The position numbers and the translations under genes were made by a program. Below are positions 42,215 through 53,500 of a stretch of 64,000 nt of DNA, piece after piece. The DNA is taken from the NCBI RefSeq assembly GCF_000518265.1, contig NZ_JADG01000003.1, forward strand, positions 310,001-374,000, read 5' to 3'. The DNA is from Actinomadura oligospora ATCC 43269 (lineage in GTDB: Bacteria; Actinomycetota; Actinomycetes; Streptosporangiales; Streptosporangiaceae). Numbering within the stretch: position 1 is the first letter of the stretch; each line of letters begins with the position of its first letter. The notes under the pieces were generated by a model. It was given only the letters and a program-made list of their open reading frames with translations. It did not search any database and was not told where the DNA came from.

Positions 42215-43335
42215 GCGCGGGACGCGTCCCGGCCGCGCCGCTGGAGGACTGGCTGCGCGACTACTACTTCACCGCCGAGATCGACATCAGTTCCAGCGGC
42301 GTGAACTCCTACTCGATGGCCGAGCTGCGCGCGATGACCGGGCTCGACCACGCCGAGATCGACGCGCTGGTGTTCGACGACGGGTACTCGCTGGGCGCGC
42401 CCGCCGTCCGCGAGGTGATCGCGCGGCGCTGGGGCGACGGCGACCCGGGCCGGGTGATGACGACCAGCGGGTCCAGCGAGGCGATCACGCTGGTGCTGGA
42501 CGCGCTGGTGCGGCCGGGGGACGAGGTCGTCGTCGTCCGTCCGGGCTACCACTCGCTGGTCGAGTACGCCGCCGCGCTCGGCGCCGAGACCCGCGCCTGG
42601 CGGCTGCACCCGGACCGCGCCTGGCGGCCGTCCCTGGACGAGCTGGACGCGCTCGTCACCGACCGGACACGCGCGATCATCGTGAACTTCCCGCAGAACC
42701 CGACCGGCGCGTCCATCACGGCCGCCGAGCTGCGCCGGCTCGTCGGCATCGCCGAACGCGTCGGGGCGTACCTGCTGTGGGACGCGGCGTTCGCCGACCT
42801 CGCGCACGAGGGGGAGCCGCTGCCCGACGCGTCCGTCCTGTACGAGCGTGGGATCGGGTTCGGCACGTTCTCCAAGGCGTTCGGGCTGCCGGGCCTGCGG
42901 TTCGGCTGGTGCCTCGCCCCGCCGGACGTGCTCGCCGACTGCGTCCGGATCCGCGACTACACGACGCTGCACCTCGCGCCTCTGGTCGAGCTGCTGGCAC
43001 TGCGCGTCCTGGAGAACGCCGACGCGTTCCTGGAGCCGCGGCTGAAGCAGGCCCGGCTCAACCGGCGGATCGTCCTGGACTGGGCCGCCGCGCATCCGGA
43101 CCTGGTCACGCTCGCGCCCACGATGGGCGGCGTCGCGGCGTTCCCCCGGCTGAACCCCCTGGACGACACCCGCGCGTTCTGCGACGACCTGTTCACCCGG
43201 CACGGCGTCCTGGTGATCCCGGGCGAATGCTTCGGCGCGCCGGAGCACATCCGCCTCGGCTACGGCGGGCCGACCGACCTGCTCACCCGCGGCCTGGACA
43301 GGCTGACCACCGCGCTCTCCCAGTGGCGTGACTGA
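42211..43335 (+). CDS. vioD: VioD-like capreomycidine synthase (PLP-dependent)
   Basis: A 374-residue fold-type I PLP enzyme. It matches viomycin VioD, which cyclises 3-hydroxy-L-arginine to the six-membered guanidino amino acid capreomycidine, in distinctive stretches: the start PLEDWLRDYYF followed by IDISSSGVNSY, MTTSGSSEAITLVLDALVRP, PGYHSLVEYAAALGA, LLWDAAFADL and the PLP lysine in FGTFSKAFGLPGLRFGWC. Ordinary aminotransferases lack the DISSSGVNSY segment. With the VioC-like gene this completes the known two-step route from arginine. The start overlaps the hydrolase stop and has AGGAGG upstream. Confidence 0.9.
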   Translation: MSAGRVPAAPLEDWLRDYYFTAEIDISSSGVNSYSMAELRAMTGLDHAEIDALVFDDGYSLGAPAVREVIARRWGDGDPGRVMTTSGSSEAITLVLDALVRPGDEVVVVRPGYHSLVEYAAALGAETRAWRLHPDRAWRPSLDELDALVTDRTRAIIVNFPQNPTGASITAAELRRLVGIAERVGAYLLWDAAFADLAHEGEPLPDASVLYERGIGFGTFSKAFGLPGLRFGWCLAPPDVLADCVRIRDYTTLHLAPLVELLALRVLENADAFLEPRLKQARLNRRIVLDWAAAHPDLVTLAPTMGGVAAFPRLNPLDDTRAFCDDLFTRHGVLVIPGECFGAPEHIRLGYGGPTDLLTRGLDRLTTALSQWRD

Positions 43336-43404
43336 CGCGGGCGGGCGCGCCGCCCCGATCGCCGCGGACCACCAGACGAAGACCGCAACCGAAGGAGCCC
43401 GGAG

Positions 43405-44436
43405 ATGGTGAGCGTCAGCCTCGCGTACTTCGCGGCGGGAGGCCCGGCGGATCCGTCCGCCGGGCCCTACGCCGTGCTGCTCGGCACCGCCCGACTCGCC
43501 GACGAGGCCGGGCTGGAGGCGGTGTGGCTGCCGGAACGGCACTTCGGCGACTTCGGCTCGCCGTTCCCGAACCCGGCGGTGCCCGCGGCGGCCGTCGCCG
43601 CGACCACCCGGCACGTCGGGATCCGCGCGGGCAGCGTCGTCCTGCCGCTGCACCACCCGGCCCGCGTCGCCGAGGAGTGGGCGGTCGTGGACCGGCTGTC
43701 CGGCGGACGCGCCGGGGTCTCGTTCGCGTCCGGCTGGCACGGCGCGGACTTCGTCCTGTCCCGCTTCGACGCGGACGAGCGGCGGCGCGTCATGCGGGAC
43801 GGCATCGACGCCGTCCGGGCGCTGTGGCGCGGCGACCCGTGGACGTTCGAGGACGCCTCGGGCCGTCCGGTCGAGGTCCGCACGCAGCCGCGCCCGGCCC
43901 AGCCCGAGCTGCCGATGTGGATCACCTCGGGCGGCTCGGTCGGGACGTTCGAGCTGGCCGGGACGCTCCGCGCGGGCCTGCTCACGCACCTGGTCGGGCA
44001 GACGCCCGGGGAGCTGCGCGAGAAGATCGCCGCGTACCGCAAGACGCGGAGCGAGCACGGCGACGGCCGCGGCCACGTGACGCTCATGCTGCACACGCAC
44101 GTCCACGACGGGTCCCGCGCGGCCGCGGACCGGGCCGAACGCGAACTCGCCCGCTACCTGACCAGCTCGATGCGGCTCGACGTGTCCAACGTCGCGGCGG
44201 CGTCCGACGCGGCGGCGGTCGGCGGGCTCGGCGACGCCGACCGGGGCGCGATCGCCGCCGCGGGGGCGGCCCGTTACGTGCGCGGCGGCCTGGTGTGCGC
44301 GGCCGGGGACGTCCAGGAGCGGCTGGCGGAGGTCGCGTCCTGGGACGTGGACGAGGTCGCCTGCCTGATCGACTTCGGCTTCGACCACGGCGCGATCCTC
44401 GCCGGGGTCGACGCCCTGCTGAGCGTGCTCGCCTGA
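43405..44436 (+). CDS. Luciferase-like flavin monooxygenase of secondary metabolism
   Basis: A 343-residue FMN-dependent monooxygenase of the luciferase superfamily in the branch found inside or beside NRPS/PKS systems. Landmarks are GLEAVWLPERHFGDFGSPFPNPAV, LPLHHPARVAEEWAVVDRLSGGR, VSFASGWHGADFVL and LPMWITSGGSVGTFELAG. Relatives insert oxygen into polyketide chains or hydroxylate nitrogen or carbon; none fixes the reaction here. It is the gene immediately before the NRPS, with GGAGCCCGGAG before ATG 43405. It is the third oxygenase of the cluster. Confidence 0.88.
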   Translation: MVSVSLAYFAAGGPADPSAGPYAVLLGTARLADEAGLEAVWLPERHFGDFGSPFPNPAVPAAAVAATTRHVGIRAGSVVLPLHHPARVAEEWAVVDRLSGGRAGVSFASGWHGADFVLSRFDADERRRVMRDGIDAVRALWRGDPWTFEDASGRPVEVRTQPRPAQPELPMWITSGGSVGTFELAGTLRAGLLTHLVGQTPGELREKIAAYRKTRSEHGDGRGHVTLMLHTHVHDGSRAAADRAERELARYLTSSMRLDVSNVAAASDAAAVGGLGDADRGAIAAAGAARYVRGGLVCAAGDVQERLAEVASWDVDEVACLIDFGFDHGAILAGVDALLSVLA

Positions 44437-44455
44437 ACCTCGAGGCCCGATGCCT

Positions 44456-44496
44456 GCCTGACGCCTGACGCCTGACGCCTGACTCCGACGCCTGAC
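44456..44496 (+). repeat. Heptanucleotide tandem repeat before the NRPS gene
   Basis: GCCTGAC is repeated four times without interruption (44456-44483) and once more at 44490-44496, in the 78-bp gap between the monooxygenase and the NRPS. Because the unit is 7 bp, TGA stops appear in successive frames. Confidence 0.85.
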
Positions 44497-44514
44497 CCAG
44501 CGGGAGGGTCCCCG

Positions 44515-47500
44515 ATGCTTTCCGAGTCCCAGCGGGAACTGCTGGAGCGTCGCCTGCGCGGGCAGGCCCCGCCCTCGCGCGCGCCCGCCCGGCGCCCGGA
44601 CGGCCCGGTGCCGCCGTCGTTCGCGCAGCGCCGGTTGTGGTTCCTGGACCAGTTGGAACCCGGGTCGGTCGAGTACAACGTGCCGCTCGCGGTGCGGCTG
44701 TCCGGCGACCTGGACGAGCCCGCCCTGCGTGCCGCGCTCGACGCGCTGGTCGAGCGGCACGAGGCCCTGCGCACCCGCCTGGTCGAGGTCGACGGCGTCG
44801 CCCGCCAGCTGATCGACCCGCCCGGCCCGTTCGCCCTGGAACGCGCCGACCTGACCGGACGTCCGGACGCGCTCGCCGAGGCCGAGCGGATCGTCCGCGC
44901 GGACGCGACCGCGCCGTTCGACCTCGCGGCCGGGCCGCTGATCCGGGGGACGCTGGTCGTCCTCGGACCGGACGACCACGTGCTCAGCATGTGCCTGCAC
45001 CACGTGGTCTGCGACGAGTGGTCGCTCGGCGTCCTGAACCGGGAGCTGGGCGTCCTGTACGAGGCGTACCGGCGCGGCGGGCCGTCGCCGCTCGAGCCGC
45101 TGCCCGCGCAGTACGCCGACTTCGCGTTCTGGCAGCGCGACTGGCTGGAGAGCGGGACGGCGGCGGCCGAGCTGGCGTACTGGCGGGACCGGCTGGCCGG
45201 GGCGCCGGTGCTGGAACTGCCCGCCGACCGGCCGCGTCCGCCCGTCCGGTCGGCGGCGGGCGGGGTCGTGCCGTTCACCGTCCCGGACGCGACCGCCGCC
45301 GCGCTGCGGGAGGTCGCGCGGCGGACGAACACCACGCCGTTCATCACCCTGTTCACGGCGTTCGCGGTCCTGCTCGGCCGGTACGCGGGCCAGGACGACG
45401 TGGTCGTCGGCACCCCGGTCGCCAACCGGGGCCGCGCCGAGACCGAGGGCCTGATCGGGCTGTTCCTCAACACGCTCGTCCTGCGCGCCGACCTGTCCGG
45501 CGACCCGACGTTCGCCGAGCTCGCCGCGCGCGTCCGCCGGGTCGCGCTGGACGCCTACGACCACCAGGACGTCCCGTTCGAGCAGGTCGTGGATGCGCTG
45601 CTGCCCGAACGCGACCGCTCCCGGACGCCGCTGTTCCAGGTCCTGTTCGACTTCGGCGCGGAGGGCGGCGGCGGGGACGGGGACATCGCGTTCGGCGGCC
45701 TGACCGCCGCCGGGTTCGGCGTCGAGCAGACCACGGTCAAGTTCGACCTCACGCTCGGCCTCGCCGAGACCGGCGGCGGCTGGCTGGAAGGGGCCTTCGA
45801 GTACAGCGCGGACCTGTACGACCGGACGACCGTCGAGCGGATGACCGGCCACCTGCTGCGCCTGCTCGACGCGGTCGCCGCGGGCCCGGATCGTCCGCTC
45901 TCGCGCCTGTCGATCCTCGCGCCGGACGAGCGGCACGCGCTCGTCGACGGCTGGAACGACACGGCGATGCCGATGCCGTCCGAGCGCGGCGTTCACGAGG
46001 TCGTGGCGGCACGCGCCGCGAGCGTCCCCGAGGCCGTCGCGGTCATCCACGGCGAACAGTCGCTTACCTATGCTGAGCTGGACGAACGCGCCACCCGCCT
46101 CGCCGCGCACCTGCGCGGATCGGGTGTGACGCGGGAGACCGTCGTGGGCGTCTGCCTGGACCGGGGCCTCGACCTGGTCGTCACCCTGCTGGCCGTCTGG
46201 AAGGCGGGCGGCGCGTTCCTCCCGCTCGATCCCGAGTATCCGCACGACCGGCTCGTCTCGATGCTCGCCGACAGCGGCGCCTCCGTGTTGGTCGGGCATC
46301 GGCGCGTGGCCGGTCACCTGGAGGCGGGGACGCGGGTGTGGTTGGACGACGCGTCCACCGCGCGGCGGATCGACGCCGGGCCCGCCGACGCCGAGTTCCC
46401 CGCGACCGAGCCCGCCCAGGCCGCGTACGTCATTTACACCTCGGGTTCGACGGGCCGTCCGAAGGGCGTCGTCGTCGCGCACCGGAACCTGGTGAACTTC
46501 CTGGCCACGATGGCCGACAGACCGGGCCTGAGCAGCCAGGACACGCTGCTGGCCGTCACCACGCTCGGCTTCGACATCGCCGGGCTGGAGCTGTTCCTGC
46601 CGCTCTGGACGGGCGGACGCGTGGCCATCGCCGACCGGGACACCGTCCGCTCGCCCGCCGCGCTCGCCGCGGAGATCGAGCGGACGTCCGCGACCGTCAT
46701 GCAGGCGACCCCGGCCACGTGGCGGATGCTCGTGGACGACGGCTGGCCCGGCTCGTCCGGGCTGCGCGCGCTGTGCGGCGGAGAGGCGCTGCCGCCCGAC
46801 CTCGCCGCGTCGCTCGCGTCCCGGACGGCGGGCCTATGGAACGTGTACGGCCCGACCGAGACCACGATCTGGTCGGCCCGCGCCGAGATCGCGCCCGGCG
46901 GCGACGCCACCCCCGGCGAGCCTCTCGACGTCACCCCCGGCAAGCCGCTCGACGTCACCCTCGGCGAGCCGCTCGGCAACACCCGCCTGTACGTCCTGGA
47001 CGAGCGGCTCGAACCCGTCCCGGTCGGCGTCGCGGGCGAGCTGTTCATCGGCGGCGAAGGCGTGGCGCGCGGCTACCACGCCCGTCCGGACCTCACCGCC
47101 GGGCGCTTCGTCGCCGACCCGTTCGCGGACGGGGACGGCTCCCGCCTCTACCGCACCGGCGACCGCGTCCGGCGGCGTCCGGACGGCGGGCTCGACTACC
47201 TCGGACGCGCCGACCACCAGGTGAAGGTGCGCGGCTTCCGGATCGAGCCCGGCGAGGTCGAGGCGGCGCTGCGCGCGCACCCGGCCGTCGGCGCGGCCGT
47301 CGTCGTCGCGCACGGCGCGGACCAGGACCGGCGGCTCGTCGCCCATGTCGTCCCGGCCGACCCCGAGGGCGGCCTGCCCGGCCCCGCCGAGCTGCGCGAA
47401 CACCTGCGCGGGACGCTGCCCGAGTACATGGTGCCCGCCGCGTTCGTGGAGCTGGCGGAGCTCCCGCGCACGCCGAACGGCAAACTCGACCGGTCCGCGC

Positions 47501-50500
47501 TGCCGGGCCCTGGGTCCGGATCCGGCCCCGGCGCGTCCGGGTCCTTCCGGCCGCCGCGCACGCCGACCGAGGAGGTCATCGCCGGGATCTGGGCGGACGT
47601 GCTCGGCGCGGAACGGGTCGGCGTCGCCGACGACTTCTTCGCGCTCGGCGGGCACTCGCTCGTCGCGATCCAGGTGATCTCGCGGCTGCGCCGGGCGTTC
47701 GACCGGGAGCTGCCGCTCGCCGCGCTGTTCGACCACCCGACCGTCGGCGCGCTCGCCGCGCTGGTCGACGCCGCCGCCCCCGGCGCGCCCGCTCCGCCGA
47801 TCGTCCCGGTCGGCCGGGACCGTCCGCTGCCGCCGTCGTTCGCGCAGCAGAGGCTCTGGTTCCTGGACCGGCTCGAGCCGGGATCGGCCGAGTACAACAT
47901 CCCGATCGCGCTGCGGCTGCGCGGCCCCCTCGACGTGGGCGCCCTCCGCGCCGCCCTGGACGCCATCGTCGAGCGGCACGAGGTGCTCCGCACGCGGCTG
48001 GTCGCCGTCGACGGGCAGGCGTTCCAGGTCGTCGACCCGCCGGCCGGGTTCGCGCTGGCCTCGGCGGACCTGTCTGGCGAGCCGGATCCGGCCGGGCGCG
48101 CCCGCGAGCTGGCCGCCGCCGAGGCCGCCACGCCGGTCGACCTGGAGCGCGGTCCGCTCGTCCGGGGCAGGCTGCTCCGGCTCGGCGACGACGACCACGC
48201 GCTGCTCCTGGTGCTCCACCACGTCGTGTCGGACGACTGGTCGGCGGACGTGTTCTCGCGTGAGCTGGCCGTCCTGTACGCGGCGTTCCGGGACGGCGAA
48301 CCGTCGCCGCTGCCGCCGCTCCCGGTGCAGTACGCCGACTTCGCCGTGTGGCAGCGGCGCTGGCTGAGCAGCGAGGTCCTGGAGGACCAGATCGGCTACT
48401 GGCGGGACCGGCTGGCCGGGGCGCCCGTCCTGGACGTGCCGACCGACCGTCCGCGCCCGGCCGTGCGGTCCGCCGCGGGCGGCCAGGTCGGGCTGGACCT
48501 CCCGGACGAGGTCGCCGCGGGTCTGCGGGGCGTGGCCCGCGACGCCGGGGCCACGATGTTCATGCTGCTCCTGGGCGGGCTGGCGGCGCTCCTCGGCCGG
48601 TACGCGGGCGAGGACGACGTCGTCCTCGGCACCCCGGTCGCGAACCGGAACCGGGCCGAGACCGAGGACCTCGTCGGGTTCTTCTCCAACACCCTCGCGC
48701 TGCGGGTGGACCTGTCCGGCGACCCGACGTTCGCCGAGGTCCTCGCGCGCGTGCGGCGGGACGCCCTGGCCGCCTACGCGCACGAGGACCTGCCGTTCGA
48801 GCAGCTGGTGGACGCGCTCGCCCCGCGCCGGGACCGGTCCCGGCAGCCGCTGTTCCAAGTGATGATCACGCACGGCCGGGGCACGGTCAGCGACCTGGCC
48901 TTCGCCGGGCTGGACGCCGAGGGCCTGGACCTGCCCGTCGCGTCCGCGAAGTTCGACCTGACCTTCGCCTTCACCGAGAACGACGCCGGGCTGCGGCTCG
49001 ACCTCGGCTACGCCGCCGACCTGTTCGACCAGGCCACCGCCGAGCGGATGGCCCGCCACCTGGCCGGGCTGCTGGCCGAGGTCGCCGGACGCCCGGACCG
49101 GCGGCTGTCGGCGCTGCCGCTGCTCGACGCGGACGAGCACCGGCGGATCGTCCGCGACTGGAACGACACCGGCGCGCCGGAACCGGCCGAGAGCGTCCCG
49201 GAGCTGCTCGCCGTCCACCGCTCCACCGCGCCCGCCGTCACCTGCGGCGACGAGACCCTGAGCTACGCCGAGCTGCTGGACGGCGCGGACCGCCTCGCCC
49301 GCCGCCTCCGCGCCGCCGGGGTCGGCCCGGACACCGTCGTCGCCCTCCACCTCGAACGCGGCACGGGCATGGTCACCGCGATGCTCGCCGTGCTCGCGGC
49401 GGGCGGCGCGTACCTGCCGCTCGACCCCGCCTACCCGGCGGAACGCCTCGCGTTCATGATCGAGGACAGCCGCGCGGGGCTCCTCCTCGGCGCGGCCGTG
49501 CCGGGCGTCACCGGCGTCCGCCGCCTCGACCCGGACGGTCCCGCCGACACCCCGCCCGCCGAACCGCCACCCGCCGAGTGGGGCGTCCGGCATCCGGAGC
49601 AGGCCGCGTACATCATCTACACGTCGGGGTCGACGGGTCGTCCGAAGGGCGTGACGGTCTCGCGCCGCTCGATGGCGAACATGGTCGTGTCGCAGCGCGC
49701 CGACCTCGGCATCACCGCGGACGACGTGTGCCTGCAGATGGCGTCGTTCAGCTTCGACGTCGCCGAGAGCGAGGTCTTCGCGTCGCTGGCGGCCGGGGCG
49801 CACCTGGTCATCGCGGACGGCCCGACCCGCCGGTCCGCGCCCGACCTGCAACGGCTGATGCGGGACCGGGCGATCACGGTCGCGCAGATGCTGCCCACCG
49901 CCATGCGGGGCCTGGACCCGGACGACCTGCCGGACCTCCGCCTCATCGTCTCCGGCGGTGAGCCCTGCTCGTCGGAGATGGCCCGCGCCTGGGCGCGCGG
50001 ACGCCGCTTCATCAACGCCTACGGCCCGACCGAGGCGACGGTGTACGCGGTCCTCGACACCGACCCCGACCTGACCGGACGGCTCCCGATCGGCCGCCCG
50101 GTCGCCAACGCCCGCGCGTACGCGCTCGACCGGAACCTCAACCCGGTCCCGGTCGGCGTGCCCGGTGAGCTGTTCCTCGGCGGCGCGGGAGTCGCGCGCG
50201 GGTACGCCCACCGGCCCGACCTCACCGCCGAGCGCTTCGTCCCCGACCCGTTCGACGCGTCCGGCGGACGGCTCTACCGCACCGGTGACCTGGTCGTCCT
50301 GCGTCCGGACGGACGGCTGGTGTACCTCGGACGCGTCGACCGGCAGGTCAAGATCCGCGGGTTCCGGGTCGAGCCGGGCGAGATCGAACGGGCCCTGGCC
50401 GCGCATCCGCGCGTCGCGTCCGCGGTGGTCGTGGTCCGCGACGACGGCGGGCGGAGCCGCCTGGTCGGCTACCTGGTGCCCGCCGACCCGGCCGAAGGCG

Positions 50501-53500
50501 TGCCCGGCACCGGTGAGCTGCGCGGACTCCTCGGGGCGACGCTTCCCGAGCACATGATCCCGGCGGCGTTCGTCGCCCTCGACGCGTTCCCGGTGACGCC
50601 CAACGGCAAGATCGACCAGGCCGCGCTGCCCGCCCCGGACGGCGCCCGCCCCGATCTCGGCGGCCGGTACGCCGAGCCCCGCACCGACGTCGAGCGGGTG
50701 CTCGCGGAGGCGTGGGCCGAGGTCCTCGGCCTCGACCGCGTCGGCGTGGACGACAACTTCTTCGAACTCGGCGGCGACTCGATCGTCAGCATCCAGGCCG
50801 TCGCGCGCGCACGGACCGGCGGCGTGCACACCACCCCGGCGCAGATGTTCGAGCACCAGACCGTCGCGGGGCTCGCCGCGGTCGCGTCCCGCGTGTCCGC
50901 CGCGGACGCCGAGCAGGGCCCGGTCGTCGGCGCGTTCCCCCTGTCGCCCGTCCAGCGCTGGTTCCTGGGCCGCGACCTGCCCGAGCCGTCGCACTTCAAC
51001 CAGTCCATCGCCGTCGAGATCGACGGCCCGCTCGACGTCGCCGCGCTCCGCACCGCCCTGCGCGCCGTCGTCGCGCAGCACGACGCGCTGCGCTCCCGGT
51101 ACGTCCGGTACGGCGACGAATGGACGGCCCGGAACGCCGCCCCCGCCGCCGACGACGACCTGCTCTGGACCGTCCCGGACGCCGATCTGGAGGCGAGGGC
51201 GGACGAGGCGCAGGCGAGCCTCGACATCGAGCGCGGGCCGCTCCTGCGGGGCGTCCTGTTCGGCTCGCGGGTGCTGCTGCTGGTCGTCCACCACCTGGCC
51301 GTGGACGTCGTGTCCTGGCGGATCCTGCTCGAGGACCTCGCCACCGCCTACGACCAGGCCGCGCGCGGCGAGGCCGTCCGGCTGCCCGCGAAGACGACCT
51401 CGTTCCGCCGCTGGTCGGAACGGCTGGCCGAGCTCGCCGCCACCGACGAGACCGCCGCCGAGGCCGGGCACTGGGACGCGGTCGAGAGCGCCGTCCGCCC
51501 GCTGCCCCGCGACCACGACGGCCCGAACACCGTCGCCTCGGCCCGGGCCGTCCACGTGACCCTGGACGAGGAGCAGACCAGGCGGCTCCTGCGGGACGTC
51601 CCGGCCGCGTACCGGACGCGCGTCGACGACGTCCTGCTCACCGCCCTCGGCGCGGCCCTGACGGAGTGGACCGGCCACGACACCGCCGTCGTCGACCTGG
51701 AGACCCACGGACGCGAGGACCTCGGCCCGGAGATCGACGTGTCCCGGACGGTCGGCTGGTTCACCTCCTTCGCGCCCGTCGCGCTCGTCGCGTCCCACGG
51801 CGACCTCGGCGCGGCGCTGCGCCGGACGAAGGAGGACCTGCGGGCCGTGCCCCGGCGCGGCCTCGGCCACGGCCTGCTGCGGTTCCTGCGTCCGGGGGAG
51901 GAGCGTCCGCCCGCCGCCGAGATCAGCTTCAACTACATGGGCCGCCTCGACGGCGGCGGCGAGGGCACGGCCGGAGGCGGCGGGACGTTCCGCCCGCTGG
52001 ACGGCGGCCTGGGCCGGGAGCGGGCGGCCTCCGGCGTCCGCAGCCACCTCATCGAGATCAACGGGCAGATCGGCGACGGACGCCTCACCTTCGCCTGGAC
52101 CTACTCCGGCGAGGTCCACGACGAGGCGACCGTGACCGCGCTGGCCCGCCGCCACCTGGACGCCCTGTCCGCGCTGGTCGACCACTGCTGCGACCCGTCC
52201 TCGGGCGGCTTCACAGCGTCCGACTTCCCGCTCGCGGGCCTGGAGCGGGCGGCGCTCGACGGCCTGTACGGCCGCTTCCGCCGGAACGTCGAGGACGTCT
52301 ACCCGCTGACCGCCCTGCAGCAGGGCATGCTGCTCCACTCGGCGATGGCGCCCGGTTCCGGCGTGTACTGGATCCAGAACGGGCTGCTCCTGGACGGCGA
52401 CGTCGACCTCGACGCCTACCGCCGGGCCTGGGAGCTGGTCGTCGCCCGGTACGCCGTGCTGCGCAGCGCCGTGGTCTGGCAGGGCCTTCCGGCGCCGCTC
52501 GCCGTCGTGTCCCGCACGGTGCCGCTCCCCTGGGAGGAACTCGACTGGACGGCCCTGGACGAGGACGCCCAGGAGGCCGCGCTCGACGACCTCCTGGCCG
52601 CCGACCGGGCGCGCGGCGCCGACTTCGACGCGCCGACCCTCGCCCGCCTCACCCTCGTCAGGCTCGCCGACCGCCGCCACCAGGTGCTGTGGAGTTACCA
52701 CCACCTGCTCCTGGACGGCTGGAGCGTCCCGATCGTCCTCGGCGACGTGGTCGACGCCTACCACGCGCTGCGGGCGGGGGAAAGGCCGCCGCACGTCGCG
52801 CACCGGCCGTTCCGCGAGCACGTCGCGTGGGTCGCCGGGCAGGACCTCGGCGAGGCCGAGGAGCACTGGCGCGACCGGCTGCGCGGCATCGAGGAGCCGA
52901 CCGTCCTGGGCGTCGAGACCGCCACCGGCGACACCGGGCACGACGTCCACCGGTCCTGGCTCGACGCGGACGCGACCGCCGAACTGGCCGCGCTCGTCCG
53001 GCGGCACCGGCTCACGCTGAACACCGTCGTCCAGGGCGCGTGGGCGGCCGTGCTGGCCGCGCACGCGGACACCGACGACGTGCTGTTCGGTGTCACGACG
53101 TCCGGGCGCGGCGACCGGCCCGGTGTCGAGACCATGGTCGGGCTGCTGATCAACACGACCCCGGCGCGGGTCCGCCTGGAGCCGGACCGGCCGGTGGCGA
53201 GCTGGCTGCGGCGCCTCCAGCGCGAGCAGGCCGAGGCGCGCAGGTTCGAGCACACCCCGCTCGTCCAGGCGCAGGTGTGGAGCGACGTGCCCGCCGGGCG
53301 GCCGCTGTTCGAGTACCTGCTGCTGTTCGAGAACTACCCGGACGAGCGGCTGGAGGAGGGCCGGGCACGAGCGGCCGGCGACGGGCTGGCGCTGGACGAG
53401 AACCTCTCCCGCGAGCAGCCGAGCTACCCCCTCACGGTCGTCGCCGGGCCCGGCCCGGAGCTGTCGGTCGCGCTGTACTACGACCGTTCGCGGTTCGCCC

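Noticed and set aside
44456..44496. CRISPR-like short repeats
   Set aside because: The 7-bp units are contiguous without spacers. No repeat-spacer array or cas gene was seen anywhere in the window.
36447..44514. Siderophore cluster suggested by the iron box
   Set aside because: No ornithine or lysine N-hydroxylase, catechol synthesis genes or siderophore transporter are present. Iron control is kept as a finding, but a siderophore product is not supported.
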